NCBI RefSeq assembly: GCF_016632335.1
Contig: NZ_JAEPBG010000002.1
Coordinates: 434,001 to 498,000 of the forward strand
Source: Noviherbaspirillum pedocola
GTDB taxonomy: Bacteria; Pseudomonadota; Gammaproteobacteria; Burkholderiales; Burkholderiaceae_D
Direction of reading: 5' to 3'
Length of the DNA: 64,000 nt
Part shown: one piece after another, positions 9,953 to 17,907 of the stretch
How the letters are laid out: each line of letters begins with the position of its first letter
How positions within the stretch are numbered: position 1 is the first letter of the stretch
Position numbers and translations under genes: made by a program
Notes under the pieces: model-generated
What the model was told of the DNA's origin: nothing
Database searches by the model: none
The model's input: only the letters and a program-made list of their open reading frames with translations

Positions 9953-12202
9953 CTATCGATACCCCCGAGCCGTCATCTTGCGCATATTGCCCAGCGTGCG
10001 CTCGATCAGCAGCGCATTGCGCTGCGGCGCGGGCCTTGCGCACAGCGCATGAATAAGCGGCGCTTCACCCAACACGGTGAGCCGCTCCCGTGCACGTGAA
10101 AACGCGGTGTACAGCATGCCGCGATGCACGAAGGCCGGCGAGCCGCCGGTCAGCACCACGATCACTTCCCGGTATTCCGAACCCTGGGCCGCATGCACGG
10201 TGAGCGCATAGGCCAGCGCCAGCGCTTCCAGCGCGCCGCCGGGGAAATGGATGCGGCGGCCATCATCGAGCAGCAGCTCGAGGTAGAGCACATTGCGGCC
10301 GGCGGTGTCGCAGGCATAGTCTTCGATACGGCCGGTATCGCCATTCACCACGCTGCCCCCAGTTTCGCTTTCTGCCGCCGCGCCGTCATCGCTGCCCAGC
10401 GCCAGGTTCCTGCGGATCAGTACCCGGTCACCCACGCGTAGCGCGGTGCCCGGAATACGCCTGCCATGCGGATTGATGCGCTGACGCAGCACCTCGTTCA
10501 GATAGGTCGTGTTCCAGCCCGGCATATGGATGTCGCCCTTGCGGCGCGGCATCAGGAGCGCAATGCGCTCCAGGCCGCAGCGCTCGGCCGCATCCAGATA
10601 GGCATCAATCACCGGCGCAAGCCCCACCTCACCGGGTGGCGGCAGGCCGCGCACGAAATGCACACCGGGCAGATCGCGGCAGGCGATGTCGCCGTCGCGT
10701 GTCTGGCGCACCAGTTCCAGGATGCCGCCATCGTTGCGATGCGCACGATGCAATTGATGATGGTCGCCCGGCAGCTTCAACAGACTCTGCAGCACGTCGC
10801 CCGGCCCGACCGAGGGTAGCTGGCCGGTATCGCCGAGCAGGATCAGGTGGCAGTCGGCCGGCAGCGCATCGAACAGCGCGCGCGCCAGCGACAGGTCCAG
10901 CATCGAGCTTTCATCGACCACTACGATGTCGGCAACCAGCGAGCGCTGCCGCTCCGCCGCGCCCGCTTCCATCACGCCCAGCAGGCTGTGCAGCGTGCAG
11001 GCATTGCGGCCGTGGCGCGCCACCCGCGTGGCCAGCACTTTCGCAGCCTTGCCGGTCGGCGCGCAGAACAGGATGGTGCGATCGCGCGCGACATGGGCCA
11101 GCACTTCCATCAGCGCGGTCTTGCCGCAGCCGGGGCCAGCGGTGATGGTGTGCAGCGTATGGGTGGACGTGAGCACGCCGAGGATGGCAGCGCGCTGTTC
11201 GGAGTCGAGCGTGAAGCCCGCGCCCATGCCGGCTTCGGCGGCATCGATCTCGGCGCCGAGCTCGATGCCGGTGACGGATGAGATTGGCGCGGCAATGCCC
11301 AGCGCGCGGCGCGCGAGATGGCGCGCCAGCAACACTTCGGCATGGTAGAGATGGCGCGGATAGTAACGCTCATCTTCCAGCACTAGCGGCTCGCCGGCTT
11401 CCAGCGCCGCGGCAATGGCCGCCTCCGGCGCCACCGCGCCATCCCAGGCGGCAATGCGTTGCGCGAGCATGGCGCCATCAAGAAAGCTGTGGCCGCTGCG
11501 CTCGCAACCGTCGGCAAGCACAAACGCGGCCAGCGCCGCCAGGCGATTGCGTGCGTCGCGTGCCAGCCCCAGGCATTCGAGCGCGACACGGTCAGCCGCC
11601 GGGAAGTTGTAGCCTTCGACCTGGCGTATCGGCGCATAGGGATCGGCAGCGAAAAACGTCCATGCCTGACGCACCGGCTCCGTCTCGCCGGCCAACGGCA
11701 GCAGCCACTCGGCCAGGCGGCGCAACACCGCGGCGCCGATGCCGGCGTTGCCGATGCGGCCGGAGAGTTCGCGGCATATCAGGGACGCGGTGTCCTGCGT
11801 ATCAAGCGCCTTGATCTTGCGCCGGGTGACGACGGAAAAGTCGAGCGAGGCCGGCCGTTCGACCAGGATCTTGCGCAATGCGTCGAGCCGCTCGCCGTAA
11901 TGCTCGACCAGTTTCTTCGCGGTGGCTTCGCCGCAGCCGCGGTAGTTGGCCATCAGGTGCGCGACCAGCGCGTCGGTGGAAGAGGGCAGATCGATGGCCG
12001 CCGACGCCACCGCGATCTGACGGCCGTAGCGAGGATGCTCGAGGATCTGTCCTTCGAAGCGATAGCGGTTGCCCGCCGCCAGCGTGGCCAGCGCTTCGCC
12101 GACGCAGGTCAGCCGGCGCCCATCGTCCAGGCGCATGCTGCCGCGGCCCCATTTCTGGTTGTAGACGGAGAGGGAGGAGAGGACGCCGGAGATCTGGGTC
12201 AT
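9953..12202 (-). CDS. recD2: RecD2-like SF1B DNA helicase
   Basis: This 749-aa protein has an N-terminal region with a helix-hairpin-helix-like stretch (NYRGCGEATAKKLVEHYG, about residues 86-103). The helicase core has Walker A GPGCGKT at 356-362, Walker B VVVDESSML at about 427-435 and a C-terminal UvrD-like TVHAAQGSEYREVIVVL segment with a final SRARERLTVLGE motif. RecD2 helicases unwind DNA 5' to 3' independently of RecBC and act in repair. It lies 173 bp downstream of ssb in the same direction, with a GTAGGG palindrome between, and may be part of the same recombination block. The length is typical of RecD2 rather than RecD (about 600 aa). Confidence 0.85.
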   Translation of the reverse strand: MTQISGVLSSLSVYNQKWGRGSMRLDDGRRLTCVGEALATLAAGNRYRFEGQILEHPRYGRQIAVASAAIDLPSSTDALVAHLMANYRGCGEATAKKLVEHYGERLDALRKILVERPASLDFSVVTRRKIKALDTQDTASLICRELSGRIGNAGIGAAVLRRLAEWLLPLAGETEPVRQAWTFFAADPYAPIRQVEGYNFPAADRVALECLGLARDARNRLAALAAFVLADGCERSGHSFLDGAMLAQRIAAWDGAVAPEAAIAAALEAGEPLVLEDERYYPRHLYHAEVLLARHLARRALGIAAPISSVTGIELGAEIDAAEAGMGAGFTLDSEQRAAILGVLTSTHTLHTITAGPGCGKTALMEVLAHVARDRTILFCAPTGKAAKVLATRVARHGRNACTLHSLLGVMEAGAAERQRSLVADIVVVDESSMLDLSLARALFDALPADCHLILLGDTGQLPSVGPGDVLQSLLKLPGDHHQLHRAHRNDGGILELVRQTRDGDIACRDLPGVHFVRGLPPPGEVGLAPVIDAYLDAAERCGLERIALLMPRRKGDIHMPGWNTTYLNEVLRQRINPHGRRIPGTALRVGDRVLIRRNLALGSDDGAAAESETGGSVVNGDTGRIEDYACDTAGRNVLYLELLLDDGRRIHFPGGALEALALAYALTVHAAQGSEYREVIVVLTGGSPAFVHRGMLYTAFSRARERLTVLGEAPLIHALCARPAPQRNALLIERTLGNMRKMTARGYR

Positions 12203-12259
12203 GAGGGAGCGAGGTGCGGGAGATTACGGCGGAAAGGATTATCCGCAGGCGGCTTTTCT

Positions 12260-12328
12260 GTAGGGTGGGCGCAGCCCACGCGGTGATCGAACGGGATCGA
12301 ACAAGCGCGTGGGCGGAGCAGGCCCTAC
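12260..12328. repeat. GTAGGG palindrome, A...B' hybrid form
   Basis: The left arm is type A (GTAGGGTGGGC...GCCCACGCG) and the right arm is the complement of type B (CGCGTGGGCGG...GGCCCTAC), with a 23-base loop. The outer six bases and the inner CCCACGCG pair, while the arm centres differ. It sits between the starts and ends of two leftward genes, recD2-like and ssb. Confidence 0.88.
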
Positions 12329-12375
12329 GGCTGTGCTGCGGCCATCACGACGGCCGCAGCACGAGCGATGCCGCA

Positions 12376-12834
12376 TCAGAACGGAATCGCGTCATCCTCG
12401 AACTCGAACTCCGCCGGCTGCGGGCGAGCGCTCTTGCGCGTGATGGCGCTGCTCTGTTCCGCTTCGGGCTTGTGCTCCGGCGCGTCCTCGGCATGGCTGT
12501 TGCGTCCGCCAAGCATGCGCAGGTCGTCGGCGATGATCTCGACCACGTAGCGTTCGACATCATCCTTGCCGGTCCACTTGCGCGTCTGCAGACGGCCTTC
12601 GACATACACCAGCGAACCTTTCTTCAGGTACTGGCCCGCGATCTCCGCCAGCTTGCGGTACAGCACCACGCGATGCCACTCGGTGGCTTCGCGCTTTTCG
12701 CCGGTGGCCTTGTCTTTCCAGGTCTCGGTGGTTGCCAGCGTGAAGTGGGCGACCGCGTCGCCGTTGGCGGTGGAGCGGGTCTCCGGATCACGTCCCAGGT
12801 AGCCGATCAGGGTGACTTTGTTCAGGGTGCTCAT
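12376..12834 (-). CDS. ssb: Single-stranded DNA-binding protein
   Basis: This 152-aa protein has an OB fold starting [21 protein letters not shown], continuing through the conserved [15 protein letters not shown] and [14 protein letters not shown]. It ends in a short linker and the acidic tip DDAIPF that recruits repair partners. It coats single-stranded DNA during replication and recombination. Its place downstream of Gp157 and a RecA-fold phage ATPase suggests it serves this cassette and may be a second SSB beside the housekeeping copy, which would normally lie near uvrA. The 77-bp gap to the upstream gene contains no obvious terminator. Confidence 0.93.
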   Translation of the reverse strand: MSTLNKVTLIGYLGRDPETRSTANGDAVAHFTLATTETWKDKATGEKREATEWHRVVLYRKLAEIAGQYLKKGSLVYVEGRLQTRKWTGKDDVERYVVEIIADDLRMLGGRNSHAEDAPEHKPEAEQSSAITRKSARPQPAEFEFEDDAIPF

Positions 12835-12911
12835 GGCTTACTCCCAAGGGTGGTTAAAAACGTTGAAGCAGGGTTGTCGTGCCGTGCAGTGCGTCTCAGT
12901 GCCTCGGCGCC

Positions 12912-13418
12912 TCAGTGAATCTCCAGCCGCGTGCGCTGTTCAGCATGCGCGCCCGGCACCGCATTGCCGGCGCGGATCGCGGCCGCGATCGCGCGCTTGT
13001 CCGGCGTCGGTTTCGGCGCTTCGTGCCGGACCAGGAACTCATCCGGCAGCGCATCCTCGGCATCGATCACCACCTGCGGCGGATTGCGCCGCAGGGCCAG
13101 CGAAAACAGCGCGGTGGTGACGCGCTCGCGCTGCGCGGTCTGCATCAGGTCGGCGATCAGTTCGCGGCCGCGCTCGGCCGCTCGCGTCAGCGCTTCATGA
13201 CGCTGCTGCAGACTGGCGATGGTTTCCTCCACGCCGCGCGCGGCGCTTTCGACATTGCGCACCATCTTCGCCAGATTCTCGAGGCGCTCGTCCAGCGGGC
13301 CGGCGATGGACTCGAGCGTGTCGGCGATCAATTGCGGATCGTCATGGCGCTCGGCCAGCACCTCGGCCAGCTGGCGGTATTGCGCCGCCAGCTCGAAGGC
13401 TTCGAAGACCGGGTTCAT
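12912..13418 (-). CDS. Siphovirus Gp157-family protein
   Basis: This 168-aa protein is mostly coiled-coil in its N-terminal two thirds (LIADTLESIAGPLDERLENL, then RGVEETIASLQQRHEALTRA). It ends in the diagnostic Gp157 segment LFSLALRRNPPQVVIDAEDALPDEF, followed by APKPTPDKRAIAAAIRAGN. Gp157 proteins occur in phage recombination modules beside ATPases and SSBs. Their biochemical role is not settled. The start overlaps the stop of the upstream ATPase by four bases (ATGA), so the two are translationally coupled. Confidence 0.88.
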   Translation of the reverse strand: MNPVFEAFELAAQYRQLAEVLAERHDDPQLIADTLESIAGPLDERLENLAKMVRNVESAARGVEETIASLQQRHEALTRAAERGRELIADLMQTAQRERVTTALFSLALRRNPPQVVIDAEDALPDEFLVRHEAPKPTPDKRAIAAAIRAGNAVPGAHAEQRTRLEIH

Positions 13419-14437
13419 GCTGCAATGCCCACCGGTTCATGCTGGGCTTCGAGCCAGGCCTTGCGCTCGTTCTTCAGCGCGGTCAGCTCAGCCAGGGCCT
13501 CGTTGTCCGACAGCGCGGTCGCGGCGCGATAGCCCAGCGAGAAGGCCTTGAACAGCTCATCCAGCGTGTTGGCGTTCGAGATGGCATTGCATGCCTCGAC
13601 GCGCTGCTCTTCGCTCATGGCGCGCTTGACCGGCGCATCCACGCCCGAGTCGAGCCAGGCCAGCAGCTGGTGGCCAGTCTCCATGTCCGGCTTGAAGATG
13701 GTGCCGTCGAACAGCCGGGTGCGGTCCTTGCCGGCGAAGGCCATGTGATGCACATCGAGCTCAAAGAAGGTGGTGAACTCGTATTCGATGCCATCGCGCA
13801 TCACCGGCGCCAGGCCGACTTTCCTCACCACGCTCTTGCCGGTGCGGTCATCCTTTTCCTGCACGTACTCGGTCTTGGCACGCATCGTCGCGATGATGTG
13901 GCAGCGGCTTTGCAGCAGCGCTTCCACCAGTGCATTGTGCTCGGGTGTGACCTGGCGCCATGCCTGCCAGCTGTTGCCCGACTTATCGGCAATCTTGCCC
14001 TGACGGTCCAGCGAGCCGCCTTCGCCGGTCCACGCATGCGACAGGCTGTCGATGATGATGGTCTGCACGCCGGCATCCTCGAGCGCATGGATCGCCTCGA
14101 TGTAGCGCGCCGGCGAATACGGCGGCGTCAATTGCAGCACGTCGTAGCCTTCCGGCAGCAGGTCGGCGTACAGATCGCCGCTGCCGTGCTCGGTATCGAT
14201 CATGCCGATGCGTCCGCCCAGGCCGCCGGCGATCAGGAGCGCGGAGTAGGTCTTGCCGCTGCCAGCGGGGCCCGACATGCCAAGGCGGAGCTTGGCGCGG
14301 CGTTTCGTGGCGCGATGAATTTCAAATCCAGCCATGACTTTTTTCCTTTCCTTGTTTTCGTATTCGAACTCGTGTTGCCGGCCTGCCTCTTCGAACCACT
14401 GCATGCCGCCGTCGTCCCAACCTGCCTGCTCACTCAT
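13415..14437 (-). CDS. Phage-type RecA-fold ATPase (Sak4-like recombinase)
   Basis: This 340-aa protein has Walker A GPAGSGKT at about residues 56-63, an acidic IDTEHGSGDLYADLL strand, and Walker B TIIIDSLSHAW. This is the pattern of single-domain phage RecA/Rad51-like recombinases (Sak4 group), which work with a cognate SSB. It is longer than the shortest Sak4 proteins by a C-terminal helical extension (VKRAMSEEQRVEACNAI onward). The start is uncertain. An ATG at 14470 overlaps the upstream stop (TGATG), the ATG at 14437 has an AAAGGA site, and the ATG at 14335 has a purine-rich site and begins at the conserved MAGFEIHRATKRR. Neighbours Gp157 and SSB support a recombination role. Confidence 0.8.
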   Translation of the reverse strand: MSEQAGWDDGGMQWFEEAGRQHEFEYENKERKKVMAGFEIHRATKRRAKLRLGMSGPAGSGKTYSALLIAGGLGGRIGMIDTEHGSGDLYADLLPEGYDVLQLTPPYSPARYIEAIHALEDAGVQTIIIDSLSHAWTGEGGSLDRQGKIADKSGNSWQAWRQVTPEHNALVEALLQSRCHIIATMRAKTEYVQEKDDRTGKSVVRKVGLAPVMRDGIEYEFTTFFELDVHHMAFAGKDRTRLFDGTIFKPDMETGHQLLAWLDSGVDAPVKRAMSEEQRVEACNAISNANTLDELFKAFSLGYRAATALSDNEALAELTALKNERKAWLEAQHEPVGIAA

Positions 14438-14469
14438 CGTCGATTCCTTTTGCACCCTGTTCGGTTGCA

Positions 14470-15114
14470 TCAATGCAGATTGCGTGGCGCTGGCTGTGCC
14501 GGCGCGCCCACCACCCGCGACAGGTCGCCCGGCGGCAGCAGGCTTTCCACCTGCGCGGCGCTCAGGCGCCCCTTCTTCACCGCGTCAGTGAGCGCGCGCT
14601 CGCGGTCTTTCATGTCGCGGCCCAGCGACGGCATCCAGCGCACCGGATCGCGCCGCACGCGCGCCGCCTGCACCGCGCGCGCATAGTGCTCGGCGAACAC
14701 GCGGCGGGCGCCGGCGTTATCGCCGGACTCCAGCAGCGGCAGCGCCATGCCCCAGGCCTGCGCCATGTCTTCGGTCCACACCGTCGAAGCCGCCTCGTCC
14801 AACGGCAACAGGCTCCAGGCTTCATCGACATCCGGACGGCCGTCGGCGATGCGCACGATGATGTCGCCCACCTTGAGCCGGCCCTGCACCTCCATGCGGC
14901 AGCGCGACAGCGCCGTCATGATCGCGTTCTCATCGAACTCGGCGAGGTCGCCGGCGAGGATGCGCGCGGCCGCGATCGACAGCGACTGGCCGCAGATTTC
15001 CGAAGTCACCCGGATCGCATCCACCAGCGCCGGCGGCACGGTGTCGCTGTTGGCAGCCAGCTCGAAGTCGCTCGCATCGACCGGTTGCGGAAAATGAACT
15101 CTCAGCTTTTTCAT
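14470..15114 (-). CDS. Phage-associated protein of unknown function
   Basis: This 214-aa protein starts at ATG 15114 (MKKLRVHFPQPVDASDFELA) behind an AGCTGGAG site. The body is helical, with AARILAGDLAEFDENAIMTALSRCRMEVQGRL and AWSLLPLDEAASTVWTEDMA segments and a basic C-terminal region ending in SLLPPGDL. It resembles proteins seen in phage replication and recombination regions, but I cannot assign a function. It is the first gene of the leftward cassette downstream of the candidate SOS promoter at 15458-15507. Its stop overlaps a possible start of the ATPase, consistent with an operon. Confidence 0.65.
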   Translation of the reverse strand: MKKLRVHFPQPVDASDFELAANSDTVPPALVDAIRVTSEICGQSLSIAAARILAGDLAEFDENAIMTALSRCRMEVQGRLKVGDIIVRIADGRPDVDEAWSLLPLDEAASTVWTEDMAQAWGMALPLLESGDNAGARRVFAEHYARAVQAARVRRDPVRWMPSLGRDMKDRERALTDAVKKGRLSAAQVESLLPPGDLSRVVGAPAQPAPRNLH

Positions 15115-15457
15115 AAGACTCCAGCTTTGGCTGTCAATAGAGGAAACAGAATGCGGACCCACTGGCCCATGGCGCTTGTCGAAGAGGAAGACGCCGGAAA
15201 TGTTTGTCAATGCGCTCCGGTGAAAACACCGCCGCTGCGCCATGCCTATGCCCGGGATCCGAGCTTGTTCATAAGATCAAAGTGACGAAATCGTCGCGAG
15301 AAGTGAGAAAGGCGCGTCAGGAACCTAGCGCTTGCATCTTCGGTTCAGGGAATACTTCAGTCGGGCGCGGTGCCCGACTTAACCAATGTATTGGAATTAA
15401 TTCCAGCAGGCATTTGCCATCCGTCTTGGGCCAGAAACAGCGCCATGTTGCGCCGAA

Positions 15458-15477
15458 CACTGTATGTAAACACAGTA
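15458..15477 (-). promoter_or_regulatory. LexA-type SOS box
   Basis: The leftward strand reads TACTG-N10-CAGTG (CTG-N10-CAG core; plus strand CACTG-N10-CAGTA), close to the Escherichia coli LexA consensus TACTG-N10-CAGTA. It begins one base downstream of a candidate -10 element, so a bound repressor would cover the transcription start. The first gene downstream is the phage-type cassette at 15114. Confidence 0.65.
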
Positions 15478-15478
15478 C

Positions 15479-15507
15479 ATAGTAGCTGGAAAAGCGAGCA
15501 TTTGCAA
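15479..15507 (-). promoter_or_regulatory. Candidate sigma70 promoter of the recombination cassette
   Basis: On the leftward strand, TTGCAA (15507-15502) and TACTAT (15484-15479) are separated by exactly 17 bases, each matching four of six consensus positions. Transcription would begin near 15472, inside the SOS-like box, leaving a leader of about 355 bases before the first start codon. Correct spacing next to the box is the main support. Confidence 0.5.
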
Positions 15508-15998
15508 CACAAATCCGCTGGTTTAATTTGAAAATAAAGTTGCTTAAACGAAGCTGCTTCACGTTGGCTTAATGGCATCCAAGTCACTGTTTGAAAACAA
15601 TAATTCTGTTGTGAAAAGAAGGTTCCGGCACTCGTCTCAGATGGTGGGTAAGCCCGATTTTTCAAGGGTTTTTGCATGCTTTTCAGTTAATCGGGCTTCT
15701 GATTAAGCGAAGCTCCACTGTTTCGTGAAAATGCCCCTGTCGGCAGCATGATCCGCTGCGGCAGCGTAAGGGAAGAAGCGGGGCAGGCACCTTCCCGATG
15801 CAGGTGCAAACCGGCACCGGCCGGCCTTGTCGGAACTGGCGCCCGAGCTACCTTATCGACGCGTGCCACGCCCGGCGACCAGCGCCGCGCCGCGTTTGCT
15901 TTGCGTGCTGCGCCGTCGGCGTTGGCCGCGCATTTGACCGGGCGCAGCGCTAGCCCCTACCATGCGCGCTCCCATAATCAATTCAAAAAGGAAATTCC

Positions 15999-17723
15999 AT
16001 GGAGGAACGCGGGGAAGGTGGCGCCATGGGCGCTGGCGCAAGGGAGATCCTGCATCGTATGGCGGCCTGGTGCGCCGTTGCTGCGGCGGCAGCGCTGACT
16101 GCGTGCGCTGGGCCGGGCACTAGCGCCTGTGGCAATGGCGATGTGGTTTGCACCGGCTCAGGCGCGGTGCGCGGCATGGCCGATGGCGACACGATCGCCT
16201 TCAAGGGCATCCCGTATGCGCAGCCGCCGGTGGGCAGCCTGCGCTGGCGCGCGCCGCAGCCGGTGCAGCCCTGGCAGGGCGTGCGTGACGGCAGCCGCTT
16301 CGGGCCGGTCTGCCCGCAATGGGATGGCCGGGCCGTCATCGGTAGCGAAGACTGCCTCACGCTCAACATCTGGCGGCCGAAGGAGATGCCGCGCCAGCCG
16401 CTGCCGGTAATGGTCTTCCTGACCGGTGGCGGCAACCATGCGTTTTCCGGCCAGGGCTCGCCCGGCTTTGGCGGCGTGAACTACAACGGCAAGCTGGCGG
16501 CACCGCAGGGCGTCATTCACGTGAGCTTCAACAACCGGCTCGGCGCGCTCGGCTTTCTGGCGCATCCGGCGCTGGACGCCGAAAACCCGGAACATGTCTC
16601 CGGTAATTACGGCAGCCTCGACCAGATCGCGATGCTGCGCTGGCTGCAGCAGAACATCGCTGCATTCGGCGGCGATCCGAAGCGCATCATGTTGTTCGGC
16701 ACCTCGGCCGGCGGCGGCAATATCTGCGCGCTGATGACCGCGCCCGCAGCGCGTGGCCTGTTCCAGGCGGCGGCCATGGAAAGCAGCGTGCCCACCGGCT
16801 GCGAACTGCAGACACTGGCCGACGCCGAAAACGGCACCGGGGCGCTGCTTTCGCAAAAGCTCGGCTGCGGCCCGAATGCGGATGCGGCCTGCCTGCGAGG
16901 CAAGAGTCCGCAGGACATCGTCGCCGCGCTGCCGGGCAGCTTCGGCGTGCAGCCGCGCCAGCACGGCCCGAACATGGATGGCCAGGTATTCCCGCAGCAG
17001 CCGATCGCGGCGATACGCAAGGGCGAGCATGCCCACATGCCGGTCATCATCGGCAACGCCACCGAGGAAACCATGCAATGGGCCGCGGGGCTCGGACCGG
17101 CGAAGGACGCAGCCAGCTATGAAGCCGCGCTGACCAGGGCTTTCGGCGCGAACGAAGCGGCGCGGGTGCGCGAGCAGTATCCGATGGCTGCCTATGCCTC
17201 GCCGCACATGGCGCTGGTGCGCGCGACCACCGACGCCTATTTCACCTGCCAGAGCCGGCGCGTGGCGGCTGCGCTTGCGACTTCGCAGTCGCAAGCGGTA
17301 TACCGCTACCTGTTCGACCATGCGCTGGAAAATGATGCCGAGCTCAAGGCCCAGGGCGCGATCCATACCGTTGAGCATGCGTTTCTCTTTCCATGGGAAG
17401 GCAGCTACCGGCCCACCGCGACCGACCTCGCCATACAGCAGCGCATGGTGGCGGACTGGACCGGCCTGGCGAAGACGGGCGCACCGGGCGCTGCCTGGAG
17501 CGCGACTTCGCCGCGCGATCCGGCGTATCTCTACATAGGCTCGCGCATCGAGATGCGGCATGAGGATTCGGCGCATTGCGCGTTCTGGGACACCGTGCGG
17601 CTGCCGTGGCCGCATAGTGAGCCAAGGGATGGACGGGCCGCGGTCGGCCCGTTGCCGCCTTGCTGGAATCATAGGGGCAGTTCGATTTGCAGTCGTGTAG
17701 GGTGGGCACAGCCCACGCGGTGA
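15999..17723 (+). CDS. Exported type-B carboxylesterase with a repeat-derived C-terminus
   Basis: This 574-aa type-B carboxylesterase starts behind AAAAGGAAATT; an ATG at 16026 is an alternative. The N-terminus has a hydrophobic segment ending AAALTACAG, consistent with a lipoprotein or exported protein. The core has the oxyanion-region GGGNHAFSG and the nucleophile elbow FGTSAGGGN (Ser in GTSAG). The acid and His follow the family order, with the His probably in HTVEHAFLFPW. It hydrolyses carboxylic esters; the substrate is unknown. The last eight residues before the stop (VGWAQPTR) are encoded by the GTAGGG palindrome at 17697, whose sequence also supplies the stop codon. This suggests insertion over the original 3' end. 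Confidence 0.88.
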   Translation: MEERGEGGAMGAGAREILHRMAAWCAVAAAAALTACAGPGTSACGNGDVVCTGSGAVRGMADGDTIAFKGIPYAQPPVGSLRWRAPQPVQPWQGVRDGSRFGPVCPQWDGRAVIGSEDCLTLNIWRPKEMPRQPLPVMVFLTGGGNHAFSGQGSPGFGGVNYNGKLAAPQGVIHVSFNNRLGALGFLAHPALDAENPEHVSGNYGSLDQIAMLRWLQQNIAAFGGDPKRIMLFGTSAGGGNICALMTAPAARGLFQAAAMESSVPTGCELQTLADAENGTGALLSQKLGCGPNADAACLRGKSPQDIVAALPGSFGVQPRQHGPNMDGQVFPQQPIAAIRKGEHAHMPVIIGNATEETMQWAAGLGPAKDAASYEAALTRAFGANEAARVREQYPMAAYASPHMALVRATTDAYFTCQSRRVAAALATSQSQAVYRYLFDHALENDAELKAQGAIHTVEHAFLFPWEGSYRPTATDLAIQQRMVADWTGLAKTGAPGAAWSATSPRDPAYLYIGSRIEMRHEDSAHCAFWDTVRLPWPHSEPRDGRAAVGPLPPCWNHRGSSICSRVGWAQPTR

Positions 17724-17755
17724 TTGGCGTGCCGCGTGGGCGGAGCAGGCCCTAC
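17697..17755. repeat. GTAGGG palindrome, A...B' hybrid form, overlapping the esterase 3' end
   Basis: The left arm is type A (GTAGGGTGGGC...GCCCACGCG), the right arm the complement of type B, and the loop is 13 bases. The left arm is translated in the esterase frame as VGWAQPTR and then stops at TGA. The remainder is noncoding, before the antiporter gene. Confidence 0.9.
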
Positions 17756-17907
17756 GAACTACGAACGGAAGATGCGGCGATTCCTCGCACGCGAAAACGA
17801 TCCGGCCGTTTTTTCCTTGCGCATCGCTCTCGCTGCGGCCTAACCGGAACTGCCGCGTTGCACTATCGTCCTACCCCTGTCTTCCACCTTTTTCGCCAGG
17901 ACCGAGC

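Larger units (their letters stand above)
15115..15998. other. 884-bp intergenic region with dense inverted repeats
   Basis: No convincing gene is visible, and parts of 15380-15720 are AT-richer than the surroundings. Dyads include AGTCGGGC/GCCCGACT at 15359-15379, CCAAT/ATTGG at 15383-15394, the 14-bp palindrome TGGAATTAATTCCA at 15392-15405, the SOS-like box at 15458-15477, and AAGCCCGATT/AATCGGGCTT at 15650-15659 and 15689-15698. A 29-codon leftward ORF (15357-15446) lies in the putative leader of the recombination cassette but has no ribosome binding site. The right end carries the start signals of the carboxylesterase. Confidence 0.7.

Noticed and set aside
9953-15114. A complete prophage
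   Set aside because: No integrase, repressor, capsid, tail, lysis or attachment site is visible on either side.
15204-15482. Rightward ORF in the intergenic region before the esterase
   Set aside because: It has no ribosome binding site and its predicted product is not protein-like; the region is explained better as regulatory DNA.
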